In this document: piece after piece, positions 22,801-64,000 of the stretch | Numbering within the stretch: position 1 is the first letter of the stretch | Layout of the letters: each line of letters begins with the position of its first letter | Assembly (NCBI GenBank): GCA_021292105.1 | Contig: CM037861.1 | Span: 56,341,245 to 56,405,244 of the forward strand | DNA: 64,000 nucleotides | From: Anadara kagoshimensis | Taxonomy: Eukaryota; Mollusca; Bivalvia; Arcoida; Arcidae | Reading direction: 5' to 3' | Made by a program: the position numbers and the translations under genes | Notes under the pieces: generated by a model | What the model was told of the DNA's origin: nothing | Databases searched by the model: none | The model's input: only the letters and a program-made list of their open reading frames with translations

Positions 22801-23821
22801 CACTTTTTTTCTAAACTTGCAAATTTTTAACAGATTTTTAGTATGTGGGTCTAGGACATTGGGTTACAGATCAAGTTGTTGTTTTATACCGCATCACTGA
22901 AATTTATCTAAAATTATGGCCCATGTAGGCTCTTTGATAGTTTCATTAAAGAAATAAGTTTTCCAGACTCTCCTATTCCAAGCAATAACAAAGGATATTA
23001 CCAGTTTTGTTTCAATCTAAAAATCTTGCATAAAAAAGATGTATCATTTTAATTTTCTTGGAGTAAATCCTTTGAACTATATTTTTTCTAATATGGTTAT
23101 TTAGTTATAATTTTTTCATTAATTTATCATTTATGAATGGGATATTAAACCCCATTTCACTCACTTTATAATTATTAGAGACAGTTTCAAATACAAAATC
23201 TTTTGTACAACATATTCTCATATTTATATAAATAAAAATCTAGTCATTGATAATTGAGTGCAGCTTATGTCATGTTCTCACCATGAGCAGCAAGGTCAAA
23301 TATGTTAAATATGGTTTATAGCTACACCATTTATACTTGTACCTGGAAGCACAAATTGACACAGGCTAATTAGTGTAGGCTTATATTTGGTTATTCTTCC
23401 AATATTCATAGATATGTTGTCTTTTGATCTTTTGTCAAAGGATTATATTAGTTTTGAGTACCAAAATAAACATGATGAAAAATACTTCTATATTAATGAC
23501 CTATTTTCTCTGTTTTAGGAGGAAGGTGGCATGGAAGCAGAAGGAGAAGCCACTACTGAGAAGCACCACAAACAGAGGAGGCATCTTAGTATATATATGT
23601 GCCGGTATATTTCATTATGTGATACAATTAATACAAAACCGTCCATATTGTTTTATAACTGTGTCTGTTGTGCATTTATATATACAATTGACGCTAAACA
23701 CTTGTTTGGTGCTAAAAGTCATATACATGTACTGCATATGTATGGCTTTCAAGAATTATTTCAAGTACTTGAGATTAAAATAAAACATTTAGACATTAGA
23801 AATAACACAAAAAAGTACTAA
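19714..23821 (+). CDS. DYDC1: DYDC1/2-like Dpy-30 domain protein
   Basis: Four coding exons: 19714-19860, 20849-20971, 22253-22465 and 23519-23821, all joined in phase 0 with consensus splice sites, giving about 261 residues. Residues 4-40 (YLRKHLGGCLSQ ... RPRDPVEYMAQWLYKY) are a Dpy-30 motif. As I recall human DYDC1, it opens almost the same way (YLQKHLGACLTQ, RPVDPIEYLA). Residues 50-90 are a Lys/Glu coiled coil; 91-161 are Glu/Pro/Lys-rich and probably disordered. The Dpy-30 motif is a short helical dimerisation and docking module; DYDC proteins are linked to sperm and motile-cilium axonemes, including radial spokes. The ATG (ATAATGG) follows an acceptor at 19700-19701, so an untranslated first exon lies upstream. 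The last 75 residues (Cys- and hydrophobic-rich) look like read-through; the real protein may be shorter or spliced further. Confidence 0.85.
20035..20335 (+). repeat. tRNA-derived SINE, near full length
   Basis: Head AGTTGGTAGAGTGCTTGCGC and B-box GGGTCGAACCCAG (20045-20100), then a tail TTTGCCTATAGCTGGCAACA, ATCTCGATATAAGTAAATTA and TTCTTGACTGTGACG. Lies in intron 1 of the DYDC-like gene. Confidence 0.75.
20849..20971 (+). CDS. DYDC1: DYDC-like coiled-coil exon
   Basis: Exactly 41 codons, phase 0 at both ends (acceptor TTCTTTAG, donor AAG|GTATGA). Nearly all residues are Lys, Glu, Gln, Arg or Asp, in a coiled-coil pattern. Confidence 0.85.
21000..21232 (-). repeat. tRNA-derived SINE, minus orientation
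   Basis: On the minus strand the head GGCCTTGGTAGCTGAGTGTT is near 21221, followed by a B-box-like block, GGTGGTTTTTCTCCAGGCAC, and the tail CAATCTTGAGTGAGG. Same central domain as the copy at 16396. Confidence 0.7.
21536..21617 (+). repeat. Perfect 40-bp tandem duplication
   Basis: Two identical back-to-back copies of a 40-nt unit containing ATTATAAATGACATCATCAG and GGGCCC. Zero divergence suggests recent origin or an assembly artefact. Confidence 0.95.
21618..21905 (+). repeat. R1 repeat, long copy with 5' extension
   Basis: Contains the 5' block shared with 47640-47780 (GCCGTCATCACAGTATTG, GATAAGTATGATGTGTCTGT, GGATATATTTGACGTCCGAT) and the standard R1 3' block (TTACTTCCCTGGTGAAAGTT to TGGACATGGATTGGTATGTT). 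Best evidence, with 47640, for the full unit of about 280 bp. Confidence 0.85.
22253..22465 (+). CDS. DYDC1: DYDC-like acidic/proline-rich exon
   Basis: Exactly 71 codons, acceptor TTCTTTTAG, donor AAG|GTAAAT. It begins AEEERALKESTSPTKLPPV and continues with EE/EK/EP repeats; likely disordered. Minus-strand frames over it are shadows of this composition. Confidence 0.85.
22470..23518. other. Intron 3 of the DYDC-like gene
   Basis: No exon or clear repeat. TACCCAACATAACAAATAAGT with CAGTCCGTCAGCCC near 22635-22700 resembles a dispersed element edge, but I cannot define it. Confidence 0.4.
23519..23821 (+). CDS. DYDC1: DYDC-like terminal exon
   Basis: Acceptor TCTGTTTTAG. The first 25 or so codons (EEGGMEAEGEATTEKHHKQR) continue the acidic style. 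The frame then stays open for 75 further codons of unlike composition (CRYISLC ...) to TAA. Candidate poly(A) signals AATAAA occur near 23778 and 23824. Confidence 0.65.
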   Translation, partial: EEGGMEAEGEATTEKHHKQRRHLSIYMCRYISLCDTINTKPSILFYNCVCCAFIYTIDAKHLFGAKSHIHVLHMYGFQELFQVLEIKIKHLDIRNNTKKY

Positions 23822-24334
23822 GAATAAAATAGAACATTTAGAAATTAGATATATCAAAACTAAATAGAATTTTAGGTTAAAAAATCAAAATCACAAAAAT
23901 CAAGCATTATGTTTTTGTGTACAGATACCAAATACAACCAACCCAAAGATTTTAATTATATGGATATAAGTGCATGTATTTACTGTGATATAGAATGTTG
24001 CGTATATTGTCGGGACAATCAATTTTCCTTGCCATTGATAAAGTTGTACATTGTTGTGTTTTTTGTATGTGTTTTATGTTGATTTATATTTACTTTAATA
24101 TAAAATCAAAAACAATGTTTATATGTATTTGTACATGTTGTAAAAAGTAATAATTGAAGAGATTAAATTAATAGAAAAATTACAAAAAGTTTATTTATTT
24201 ATTTATTCATTTTTTCATCAAACATTGATCAAAGCAATTAAGAACATCTACAGATGTATTCTTCTCAGCAGTCCAAAATTTTTTGCATTAGATGATTTTT
24301 CTTTACCTAATTTTTGGAAGGATATAATAATAAT

Positions 24335-24455
24335 GCATCCTTCCCTAGTGGAAGTTCACGTGTTTAATCTGATTAACCCAATTCAAACTTTTTGCTTTGC
24401 TTAAGGATTGTGGTTTGCACATGGATTGCTATGTCTGTTTTGGATTAGTTAGATT
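24335..24455 (+). repeat. R1 copy
   Basis: CCTTCCCTAGTGGAAGTTCA, CGTGTTTAATCTGATT, then GGATTGTGGTTTGCACATGG and ATTGCTATGTCTGTTTT follow the R1 consensus. Confidence 0.75.
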
Positions 24456-24589
24456 CATGTAAAACTGCATGAACCACACTGCTGGACATCTTTATATAAC
24501 ATTATATTTGGTGTCCCTCTAAAGGTTGGTGATATGTTAGAGCATTCACATTAATCATATTACATTTTGTTTTATTTTATTACTTTGTT

Positions 24590-25250
24590 TTGTTGCAACG
24601 CCAACGTGTTCCTGGCGGTTCAATGTATTAATAAAGTGATGTATTCCAGACAGCACTGCGACAACTAAAACACACCAATCTCAAGTAACTAGTGGTCAGA
24701 CGCATAAGGTTTTGAAAGCTACCACCTTAACCACTAGGCCACAACAGACCCATATTGTGATGTGTTTCAGACAGGTCTGTGTAATACTGTTCTGTTGTAG
24801 AGTGTTCCTTGTAGCTGTGTATTACTGTTTTGTTTTTGATGTGTTACCTGCAGCTGTGTATGGCTGTTTTGTGATGTGTTCTTGTCAACTCTTCCTATAA
24901 ATTTGTTGTGATGTGTTCAAGGCAACTGTGCGCATTACTGTTTTGTTGTTGCGATGTGTTCCTGGCAACTTTGGTTATTACTTTGTTGTTACACTACGTT
25001 TCTGGTCGCTGTGTCTAATTTGTTACTAGTATAATATTGTTCCTACATGTGTCTTACTGTTTTGTTGTCAAGTGTTTTTGAAAGCTCTGTAAAAAAACTT
25101 TTGTTTTTGTGTGTTCCTCATCTACAGTTCCCAGTAAACGTTTTTTTTTGTGTTCCAGGCGAATTTGTTTTGTGTTGTGTACAATGTGTTCCTGACAGTG
25201 ATGTATATCACTGCTCTGATGCGATGTGTTCCTGACAGCATTGTTGCATT
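24590..25250 (+). repeat. Degenerate minisatellite, unit about 45-60 bp
   Basis: Roughly a dozen diverged units built on GATGTGTTCCTGGCAGCTGT followed by GTATTACTGTTTTGTTGT, e.g. near 24755, 24800, 24850, 24908, 24950 and 25180-25230. A tRNA-like fragment in minus orientation (24692-24746) interrupts it. It lies just past the 3' end of the DYDC-like gene; the short ORFs in it are artefacts of the repeat. Confidence 0.75.
24692..24746 (-). repeat. tRNA-derived SINE head fragment
   Basis: The minus strand reads GGCCTAGTGGTTAAGGTGGT, an A-box-like tRNA head, followed by an anticodon-arm-like stretch. No B-box or tail. Confidence 0.5.
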
Positions 25251-25439
25251 TTTTAGCTGCAAATATTGAATCATTCTCCTTTGCCTAAATCTGAATATGT
25301 GAGTGCTAAACAAAGTGAAGATATTGCATCATTTATCTTTCTTAAATAGAACAAAATTAAAGTCTTTTAGCGAGCACAAGTTCCATTAATACATTCAGGC
25401 AAACATAATGCATAAGGCGAAATCTTAAGGATTACAGTC

Positions 25440-25590
25440 TTTCTTTGCCTAGGTTAGAATTCAACTCGAGACAGATTAAGTGCAAGGAAATTTGTTCATT
25501 CACTTGCGTAAGGTCGGTGATTTATTTGGGGCACTCCGGTTTCTCAACTATCTTGACTAGGATGTAAAACACCATTACTAATTGAACTTG
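25440..25590 (+). repeat. SINE core and tail fragment
   Basis: AAGGTCGGTGATTTATTTGG, GGCACTCCGGTTTCTC and TATCTTGACTAGGATGTAAA match the central and 3' parts of the SINE at 16396. Confidence 0.6.
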
Positions 25591-25689
25591 ACAATTCATA
25601 TTGTGTTAGCAAAAATAAAAGAAATCAACACCGAGTCACATTATATTTCAAATACAAGCAGTTTATGCACTAAACACTAAATAAACAAA

Positions 25690-27988
25690 CAAAATCTTTC
25701 TTGTTACTTTTGTTTTATTTGTTGTTATCCTTAAACGTATATACAAACAAACAACTAAATTTGGCAGCAATAAATTTACCCGTACATTCTACAAGATACA
25801 AAAAGTAATGAACAAAATTCCCACCGATAAAAAGATCCAAATCTGTCACTTCAAGTGTCTGGCTTTGGTATCCGTCTGTTATGCATAAGGATTACTTCCC
25901 TTTGAACATTGTGAATATTTGTGCAGACACTATATTTTTATCTGCCCAAGTTTTAGTTTCAATTTTGCAACTTTTACAGTACTGACTTTTTCATTTTCTT
26001 ACATACATGTACGTACAAATTTAAATATAAATGTAACACAGGAAAATTATTTTTTTTAAAAATCCTTACAAAGTGTATCATTTTCGTTTAATTGTAAGGT
26101 CTTATTTGGTAATCGAATTGAATAATTTTTTGTATGTTTCAAATTAACACAAAATAATATACTGCCATAACATACCATGACGTTCCATTATTTGTTGCAT
26201 AAAACAGCAATTTTGCATATTTTTTATGCCTATAGATAAACTCTTGAAGCAAGACAAATCATAGTTTCTCCTGTCGTTGTCATGCCATCACCTTTTCTTT
26301 GCATCATGTCAAATACAGGTTATATATATAAATATATACAATTTTTCTATACTTTGCATAAATATGTAGAAAGACATATACACTTAAAAATCTTATTTAA
26401 CAAAATTTCATTAAATATCGAAAAATCTATTTTTACAAATATTAAATAAATTTATTACAGTTAACTGGGACTATGTCATGTATGTTGTATCTATCAACCA
26501 GGACCCTCCTGATGACCTGCTGTGATACTTTTATATATGGACGGCGGTTATGATTGCTTTGTTGGCTATTTGTGTCATAGTCATATAAATTACCCTTAAC
26601 GCTTCTGGAAACCAGCCTTAGCTATTGCAAAGTTGTTTTTTTAAATCTTGCTAACAATGCTTGTATTGTTTGACCAAGCCAGAATACCAAAAACATCTTT
26701 TCAACTTGTCTATACATTAAAAATATATATCAAATGGTTAAAACCGTTCATTCAAATAGAACATTCGTCATTCTTAAAAATCCAATTTAGTGACAAAGAT
26801 ATTGTTTGTATTTAAAAGGCCATTTCCTATTTTTTTTATTTGCCATTTAATGCAAAGTAAGTTCAACTCTTAACACAAGCTTAAAATGTTCGCTGTAAAC
26901 AAATTTGATGGTCAAGTTATATTGTAATCAATATGATCATTTTAAAAACTTATTTATCAACAGTGGAACAAACAATGCTTATTTATTAGGCAAGTGTTGT
27001 AAATTCAAACTTTATCAAAAAAATGACAACTATCAACTTTTTTCAAACCTCCACCGTTTTTTACGTTTTTCAATGTAAAATTCCTAAACTTACTTTTCTA
27101 CCACTTTCAATATTTGAAATGGATACTATTTCAGTTTTTTTAATTTTATTTTGGTATCCTTGCAATAATACGTTTTCAGCATAGTGTTTAGTTTCTATAG
27201 CAAGTTCCAGAAGCATTTTAACCTGTTTTTGTGACATTAAACTACAAATGGAAAATACAACGTATTCGGACTTAATCTGAAATACCTTTATAAAGACACA
27301 AGGCACTTGGTACATTTAGTTTGCATTTTAAATCATGTTAAGAATTGCACACATAACTTCTAACACTAGTTTTGTGCTTAGTTTTATCGCTTTTTCTTTG
27401 TTGTATTCTCTATATTATATGTCTACTATAAACTTTGCATTGCATAGTGGTATGTTCTCAAGGCACAAAGTGTCTATTGGTTTTTCCATTTAATACATGT
27501 ATATGACATTTTTTGTTTCATTAGTTGCATAGAGTTTTCTGAACTATACAACTGGTGTACTACTACTGGACGAGATCACAAACCAGTATCCATATTGATC
27601 ACATCTAAATCAATACCCCTACTGATCACAGCTAAATCAATAATCTACCGATAACAGCTAAATCAATATCTCCCTCTCTCGTCAGATAATGAAGGATCCC
27701 TAGCAACTAAAAACTTAATATAACAACCGTTCTAATGTTATATGTTATACATAAAAACCCTGCCATGTTATATTAAAATTTGATGCCTGGGCTGTTGTAC
27801 TTGGATGGCGAAGTCAGCCATTTTGAATCGTCACTCTGATTGATATTCATCCAAACATTCTACACAGGAAGTAGTTTTCCTTAAGTGCAGCATTACTGTT
27901 AGATTCATGCAGTTATCATGTCTTAGAATGCATTGTGTTCAACCGGAATGATACTGGCGTTAACCAAAATGTCATGTGATTATTAACA
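25690..27988 (-). other. Probable 3' UTR and downstream region of the kinase gene
   Basis: No coding exon between the kinase stop codon and the SINE fragment. Minus-strand AATAAA signals occur near 26445-26455 and 25708-25716, so the 3' UTR could be 1.5-2.3 kb. A small tandem repeat lies at 27567-27672. Confidence 0.4.
27567..27672 (+). repeat. Short tandem repeat, unit about 27 bp
   Basis: Three to four diverged units of TACTGATCACAGCTAAATCA plus a few bases, just downstream of the kinase stop codon and probably in its 3' UTR. Confidence 0.75.
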
Positions 27989-59683
<31,695 letters not shown>

Positions 59684-59900
59684 TTATTCCAATGTTATAG
59701 TAACACTCATGTTTGTAATATACTGTTATAGGTAGACACACTCTCACATCATCATCATCTCCCATACACTACCTCACACTGTATATACACACATAGAAAA
59801 ACCTTCACAGATATTACCAATCTATGACCAATACACTTATGATTCCGAGCCCCAATCAGAAAGCTGCCGAGGAAAGCATGTCAAGGTAATGTGTTTTTCA
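59684..59900 (-). promoter_or_regulatory. Candidate internal promoter of the kinase gene
   Basis: Immediately upstream of the candidate first exon, the minus strand carries three ATTGG (inverted CCAAT) elements within about 50 nt (CTGATTGGGG, GTATTGGTC, AGATTGGTAA; about 59815-59860) and a TATATACAG segment near 59790. The patch is less AT-rich than its surroundings. Suggestive only. Confidence 0.3.
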
Positions 59901-61850
59901 GCGTGAACTAAAATGTACTGATTGTTTTATTTTTAATAAAAGCCATGTATATATAAGAATATTCACATACAGAAAACATAAGATAACTCATCATTTGAAT
60001 TTAATTCTATTTGCGATTTAACACACGATTCTTTATTGACAAAACTGATAAAAGTAATATCAGCGCAAACGTACTCTAAACAAAAACCTTGACATATCAA
60101 AAGAAATTAAGATCTGGTAAAAAAGCCGAAACTTGCTTCCTATCATTTTAATTCTAATAAGTACATGCTTTTATGCAGACATTATTTTTAATGGTGAAAT
60201 ACAACGAATATGGTAAATATTATTTCACAAAAATATGCACTAACAATTCTTTTACATATTATCCTTGACATGTTATATTATCCATGCATATAAAATCTTG
60301 CAAAACCCATCTAAATATTTTGATTTGTACCTCAAATCGCGGTTGATAGACACTGCTGTGGATCTTGTTTTTAAAACATAGGAAAATTCACGTGAGCGTG
60401 ATAAGCATAACTCATAACGAATAAAAGCATGTAAAGTATATTGAATCACAGGATTGGCTTTTTATTCGAAATGAAAGTCTTGAGAATTTTATAAAAATCT
60501 AGTTAAAATATAATCGTTATAATTCTATTCTTAAATGCGTTTCACAAATTGTTGCATTGCACCCGGTAATAAACATATCATTGTCATTATCATGCGGTTT
60601 TGTGTTTTAAATAACCATAAACCTGATGACTGTTGTACAATATAGATATGCTATTTGCAGTTTTAATGGTATAATGCTCTAAACACCTAAACAGAAGTTA
60701 ATTACAAAACAAAACATGCGACTGTCCATTTGTTTATCATGGGTTTATCTTCATCTGTGTTCAAATAGAGCAGAAAAATCCAATTACATTTAGGGTCATA
60801 TCAATTAAAGTAACAATCAATAGTTTAAAGAAAAATTTGAAAAAAAAATCACAATTGCTGGTGGCGACGACAACGACATAAAGCAAATGTTTCCTATGCC
60901 TCGCACTTTTTAGGCGAGACGAAAACGTGCGCTTTCAAGAACGACTAGTGTTAAACTGTTGCCTTATGAGTATTTGTATTAGACTTTTGGTTTTTCCAAT
61001 GTGTGTGCAGACAGAATCTGCTACTTGATGAAATGTATTACTTGGTTTTCGACTGTCTTTCGTGATAATGCAAAATATAACACATAAACACGATTGTTAG
61101 TGCAAAGTTTCTTGTATGAATGTTGTCTTTGTCTACCTCATATTTAGTAAAATATTACAAAATCTTAATTGAAATAAACGATTGTATATAGTTACAGAAT
61201 GTTTATAACGCCAAAATCCAATCAATCTTTCATATGTCTTAAAATTAAGACTGTAAATAAAATAGATAAAAGTTCAATGTATGCACTTAAATATAAGCAT
61301 GAACTTAGTTACATCATTGTCTTTTTCTGGCTGTCTAAAATGTATCGATATATCATGAGTTTTTGTTGTTAACATATCTAAGAACTATGCTAGCATCCAT
61401 TGATACGACAAATGAGACGAGACGTTGCAAACTTGTATATCTATAGCCATTTTATTCTGAATTAAAGTCATGGGATGTATGAGTATTGCAAAAATTTTAT
61501 AAAACTTCTTGTAAAAACTGTATAAATGTTTTGTTTTCTATCACTCTTAAGGAGTTGCAAAGGTTTTTTATTATATGGTTATAAAACATATCATTGTTAG
61601 CTTTGGTATTGCAGTTTAATTGTTTAATGAACGTATTTTAAAAACCTTTTAATTGAAAGTTTTTGCGTGTTGATTTTGGTAAATGGAATTACGTGCCATT
61701 TTATCATCAACTGCATGTTTTATTACATTGTAAAATGTCAGTTTTTTTTCAAAAACACTTTTCATGCGAGACGAAAACGTGCGCTTTCAAGAACTAAACG
61801 TGTTGAATTATTTCCTTGTGCGCATTTTTATTAAACCTTGGTTTTTTTCT

Positions 61851-61852
<2 letters not shown>

Positions 61853-61898
<46 letters not shown>
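61853..61898 (+). repeat. (TG)23 microsatellite
   Basis: 46 nt of uninterrupted TG inside unit B of the 60.5-64 kb array; unit A has only TGTGTGTG at the matching place. Confidence 0.95.
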
Positions 61899-61900
<2 letters not shown>

Positions 61901-62447
61901 GGGTCTGCCACTTTAAAAAATGTTTCTCTTTCTACTGTCTTTGGTAATAATAACACATAAAGTAATGGAATGTTTATAACCCCAAACCCCAATCAATCTG
62001 TTATATAAGTCTTAAAACTGAGACTGTGAGTAAAAATAGATAAAAGTTCAATGTGTGCACTTAAATATACACATGGACTTCAATGTTACATCATTATCTT
62101 TTTCTGGCTGACTAAAACTTTATCGATCAATCTTGAGTTTTTGTTTGAAACTAATCAAAAAAGTATGCTAACATCCATTAAAGCAACAAGTGAGACGGTT
62201 GCACACAATAACTTTATAAAAAACATGCAATTATCTATCAGCATAATCAGTATTTTTATTTTTATTCTAAATAAAAGTTTTAGGATGGAAGATTATCACA
62301 GAAATTTTATATAAATCTTGTAAAAACTATATTCTAATTTTAGTCTTAAATGTGTTTCACAAGTTAAGTTTTGCATTGCATCCGGTGATAAACATTTCAT
62401 TGTTTGTTTTGAGACCGCCGTTTCATTTAAGAAGTGACATTCTGATC

Positions 62448-62568
62448 ATGGTATTTCAAGGGATAATGCAAGATAGTGTGGCGCGTGCCAAATTCGATCA
62501 AGGGCAAATCCCTTCATTTTAAATTTGGCACGCGCCACACTATCTTGCATTACCCCTTGAAATACCAT
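62448..62568. mobile_element. 121-bp hairpin MITE inside the third repeat unit
   Basis: 62448-62493 and 62522-62568 are near-perfect inverted repeats (ATGGTATTTCAAGGG termini; GATAGTGTGGCGCGTGCCAA block) with a loop of about 28 nt. Absent from the matching places of units A and B, so it probably inserted after the duplication. The minus-strand frames across it are read-through of the arms. Confidence 0.85.
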
Positions 62569-64000
62569 AAGGACAAATGCCATTTTTATATATACAATTC
62601 TTTCTTTTAATAAATATTTTGGATTTGTTTTCACCCCTGGCGCTATTTCTTCCATACCTGCTCATGTGAGATAGGATTTTAAGCCATGCGAAATCGGCGA
62701 ATTTCAAATGACCACGTGACCCCGTGTGTGTGACATGACGTAATATTGTGGAAAATTGATGCACATCAAGGGTCATGACCCCAATTGTCTTTCACGGGAA
62801 TTGCAAAACAATTGCTTCTGCATGTTTCATCGAAGATAGGCACAGTCATATTGTTAATATTGTTTAATAAACTTATTTTAAAAAAGCCTTTTAATTGAAT
62901 GTGACGTTTTGGAGTTGAAATTTCTAGGTGTTGATTTTGGTGATGGGAATTATGTGCCACTTTATCATCAACTGCATGTTTTATTGCATCGTAAAATGTT
63001 AGGTTTTTCAAGACATGTGAGTTTGCATTTGTTATAATAATGATTTTGGCTTTTTTTTACAAAACAAAAAAGTGGAATTTTGGAAGTTCACACGGTGTTT
63101 GAAACCACTTATTATCACTTGTGTTTCTTCCAATAAAAATCTAAAACATTTAGGTACATACAATACTGACAGTAGTAAGAGCTTGTGGTTTTCCTACATG
63201 ATCTATCTTTAAAGTTTGATGTTTGGGGTGGGTTTTTGTTCTTCTGAGAACATTCTAAAACAAAGCCATTATCATGCTCTTTTGTGTTTTAAACAACTAA
63301 AACTTGACGAATGTTTTACAATATGGACTTAAACTTGATGACTGTTTAACAATATACATGTAGATATGCTTTTTCTAGTTTAAATGGTACTTCTTCTAAA
63401 TACTTAAACAGGCCTTTGTTACACAAACATTATTTTTCATTTGTTTCATTACATTGACAATGACAATGAAGTGTTTAAAATAAAATGACTGCTTAATTGG
63501 CACCGGTCAGGAAAAAAAACTGCTAAGGATTTCATTTCAGGTGGTTGCTAAGGGACGAACTTTGCGTTTTCAAGTTTTTTTTATAATATATGAATAAGTG
63601 TATGGCATTGTTGTTAAGGAATTTAAAAGCAAAAGAACAATTAACTAGGACCTTGACCGTTTAAAATGTTTATATTACAATTTCATCTATTTTATTTTAA
63701 ACTCATTTTATTTTCATTTCATTTTCATGTTGGAAGCTAACACAAAATTAAGACCAAAAGATTATAGAAGTAAAATTATGGTTTTATATCGCTTTTAATT
63801 ACATTTTGATTGTTCTCTTTGCAATTGTTAATGAAAACACATAGAAAAAGATGGATTATAATAATGGAATTTTTATAACCACAAAAATGCACCCCATTTA
63901 TCCTGTCTTAAAGCTTAGACTATGAATAAAAATAGATAAAAGTTCAATGTTTGCACTCAAACACTCAGAACTTAATTACATCATTGTCTTTTTCTGACTG

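Larger units (their letters stand above)
60485..64000 (+). repeat. Three diverged direct repeat units, 0.8 to more than 1.7 kb
   Basis: Unit A about 60485-61470, unit B 61472-62290, unit C 62295 to the window end. Shared blocks in the same order: ATTTTATAAAAATCT start; GCATTGCAYCCGGTRATAAAC (A, C); GTTGATTTTGGT..GGAATTA (B, C); CATTATCATGC..TTTTGTGTTTTAAA (A, C); GCGAGACGAAAACGTGCGCT (A, B; weaker in C); and AGATAAAAGTTCAATGT..TACATCATTRTCTTTTTCTG (all three). Short frames in it are not maintained between copies, so it is taken as non-coding. Confidence 0.85.

Noticed and set aside
62446-63011. Three overlapping minus-strand frames of 69-81 residues
   Set aside because: They read through a hairpin MITE and a direct repeat. 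The matching stretch in unit B differs mainly by amino-acid-changing substitutions, so there is no sign of protein selection.

Overview
The window is a 64 kb piece of an AT-rich, intron-rich, repeat-dense animal genome with one 1,000-base assembly gap. The kinase sequence is invertebrate in character (closest in my memory to the insect foraging kinase). tRNA-derived SINEs, hairpin MITEs and a dispersed repeat present about twenty times suggest a lophotrochozoan, most likely a bivalve mollusc. Species cannot be told from sequence alone.

Three protein-coding genes are well supported, each rebuilt from exons with matching splice phases. (1) Minus strand, 17973 to 11884: a four-exon, about 207-residue protein resembling the sperm axonemal microtubule inner protein SPMIP2 (C4orf45). 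(2) Plus strand, 19714 to 23821: a DYDC1/2-like protein with an N-terminal Dpy-30 motif, then charged coiled coil and a Glu/Pro/Lys-rich region. These two start codons face each other across 1.7 kb, giving a head-to-head pair of cilium or sperm-flagellum genes. (3) Minus strand, about 59683 to 27989: a cGMP-dependent protein kinase (PRKG1/foraging-like). Twelve exons from 48119 down give 430 codons without a break: most of the second cyclic-nucleotide-binding domain, the whole kinase domain and the C-terminal tail. Two further exons at 58.8 and 59.7 kb look like the 5' part of a short isoform. The 58.8 kb exon carries an in-frame stop and a phase error, both explained by single missing bases. 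First-CNB and dimerisation exons are not seen and may lie beyond 64000. Genes 2 and 3 converge tail to tail.

1-11 kb: no convincing gene; two inverted-repeat elements side by side, the gap flanked by a roughly 175-bp tandem repeat, one protein-like 90-codon ORF, and a promoter-like spot at 11.2 kb. 11.8-23.8 kb: the head-to-head pair, with SINEs and MITEs in introns and in the shared upstream region. 24-28 kb: degenerate minisatellite and probable kinase 3' UTR. 28-60 kb: kinase gene with large introns full of repeats. 60-64 kb: three diverged direct repeat units, the third containing a hairpin element.

No prokaryotic genes, CRISPR arrays, rRNA or intact functional tRNA genes were seen. The most interesting signals are the possible internal start and damaged exon of the kinase, the paired axonemal genes, several TIR/MITE families that appear unnamed, and an excess of perfect TGACGTCA palindromes.
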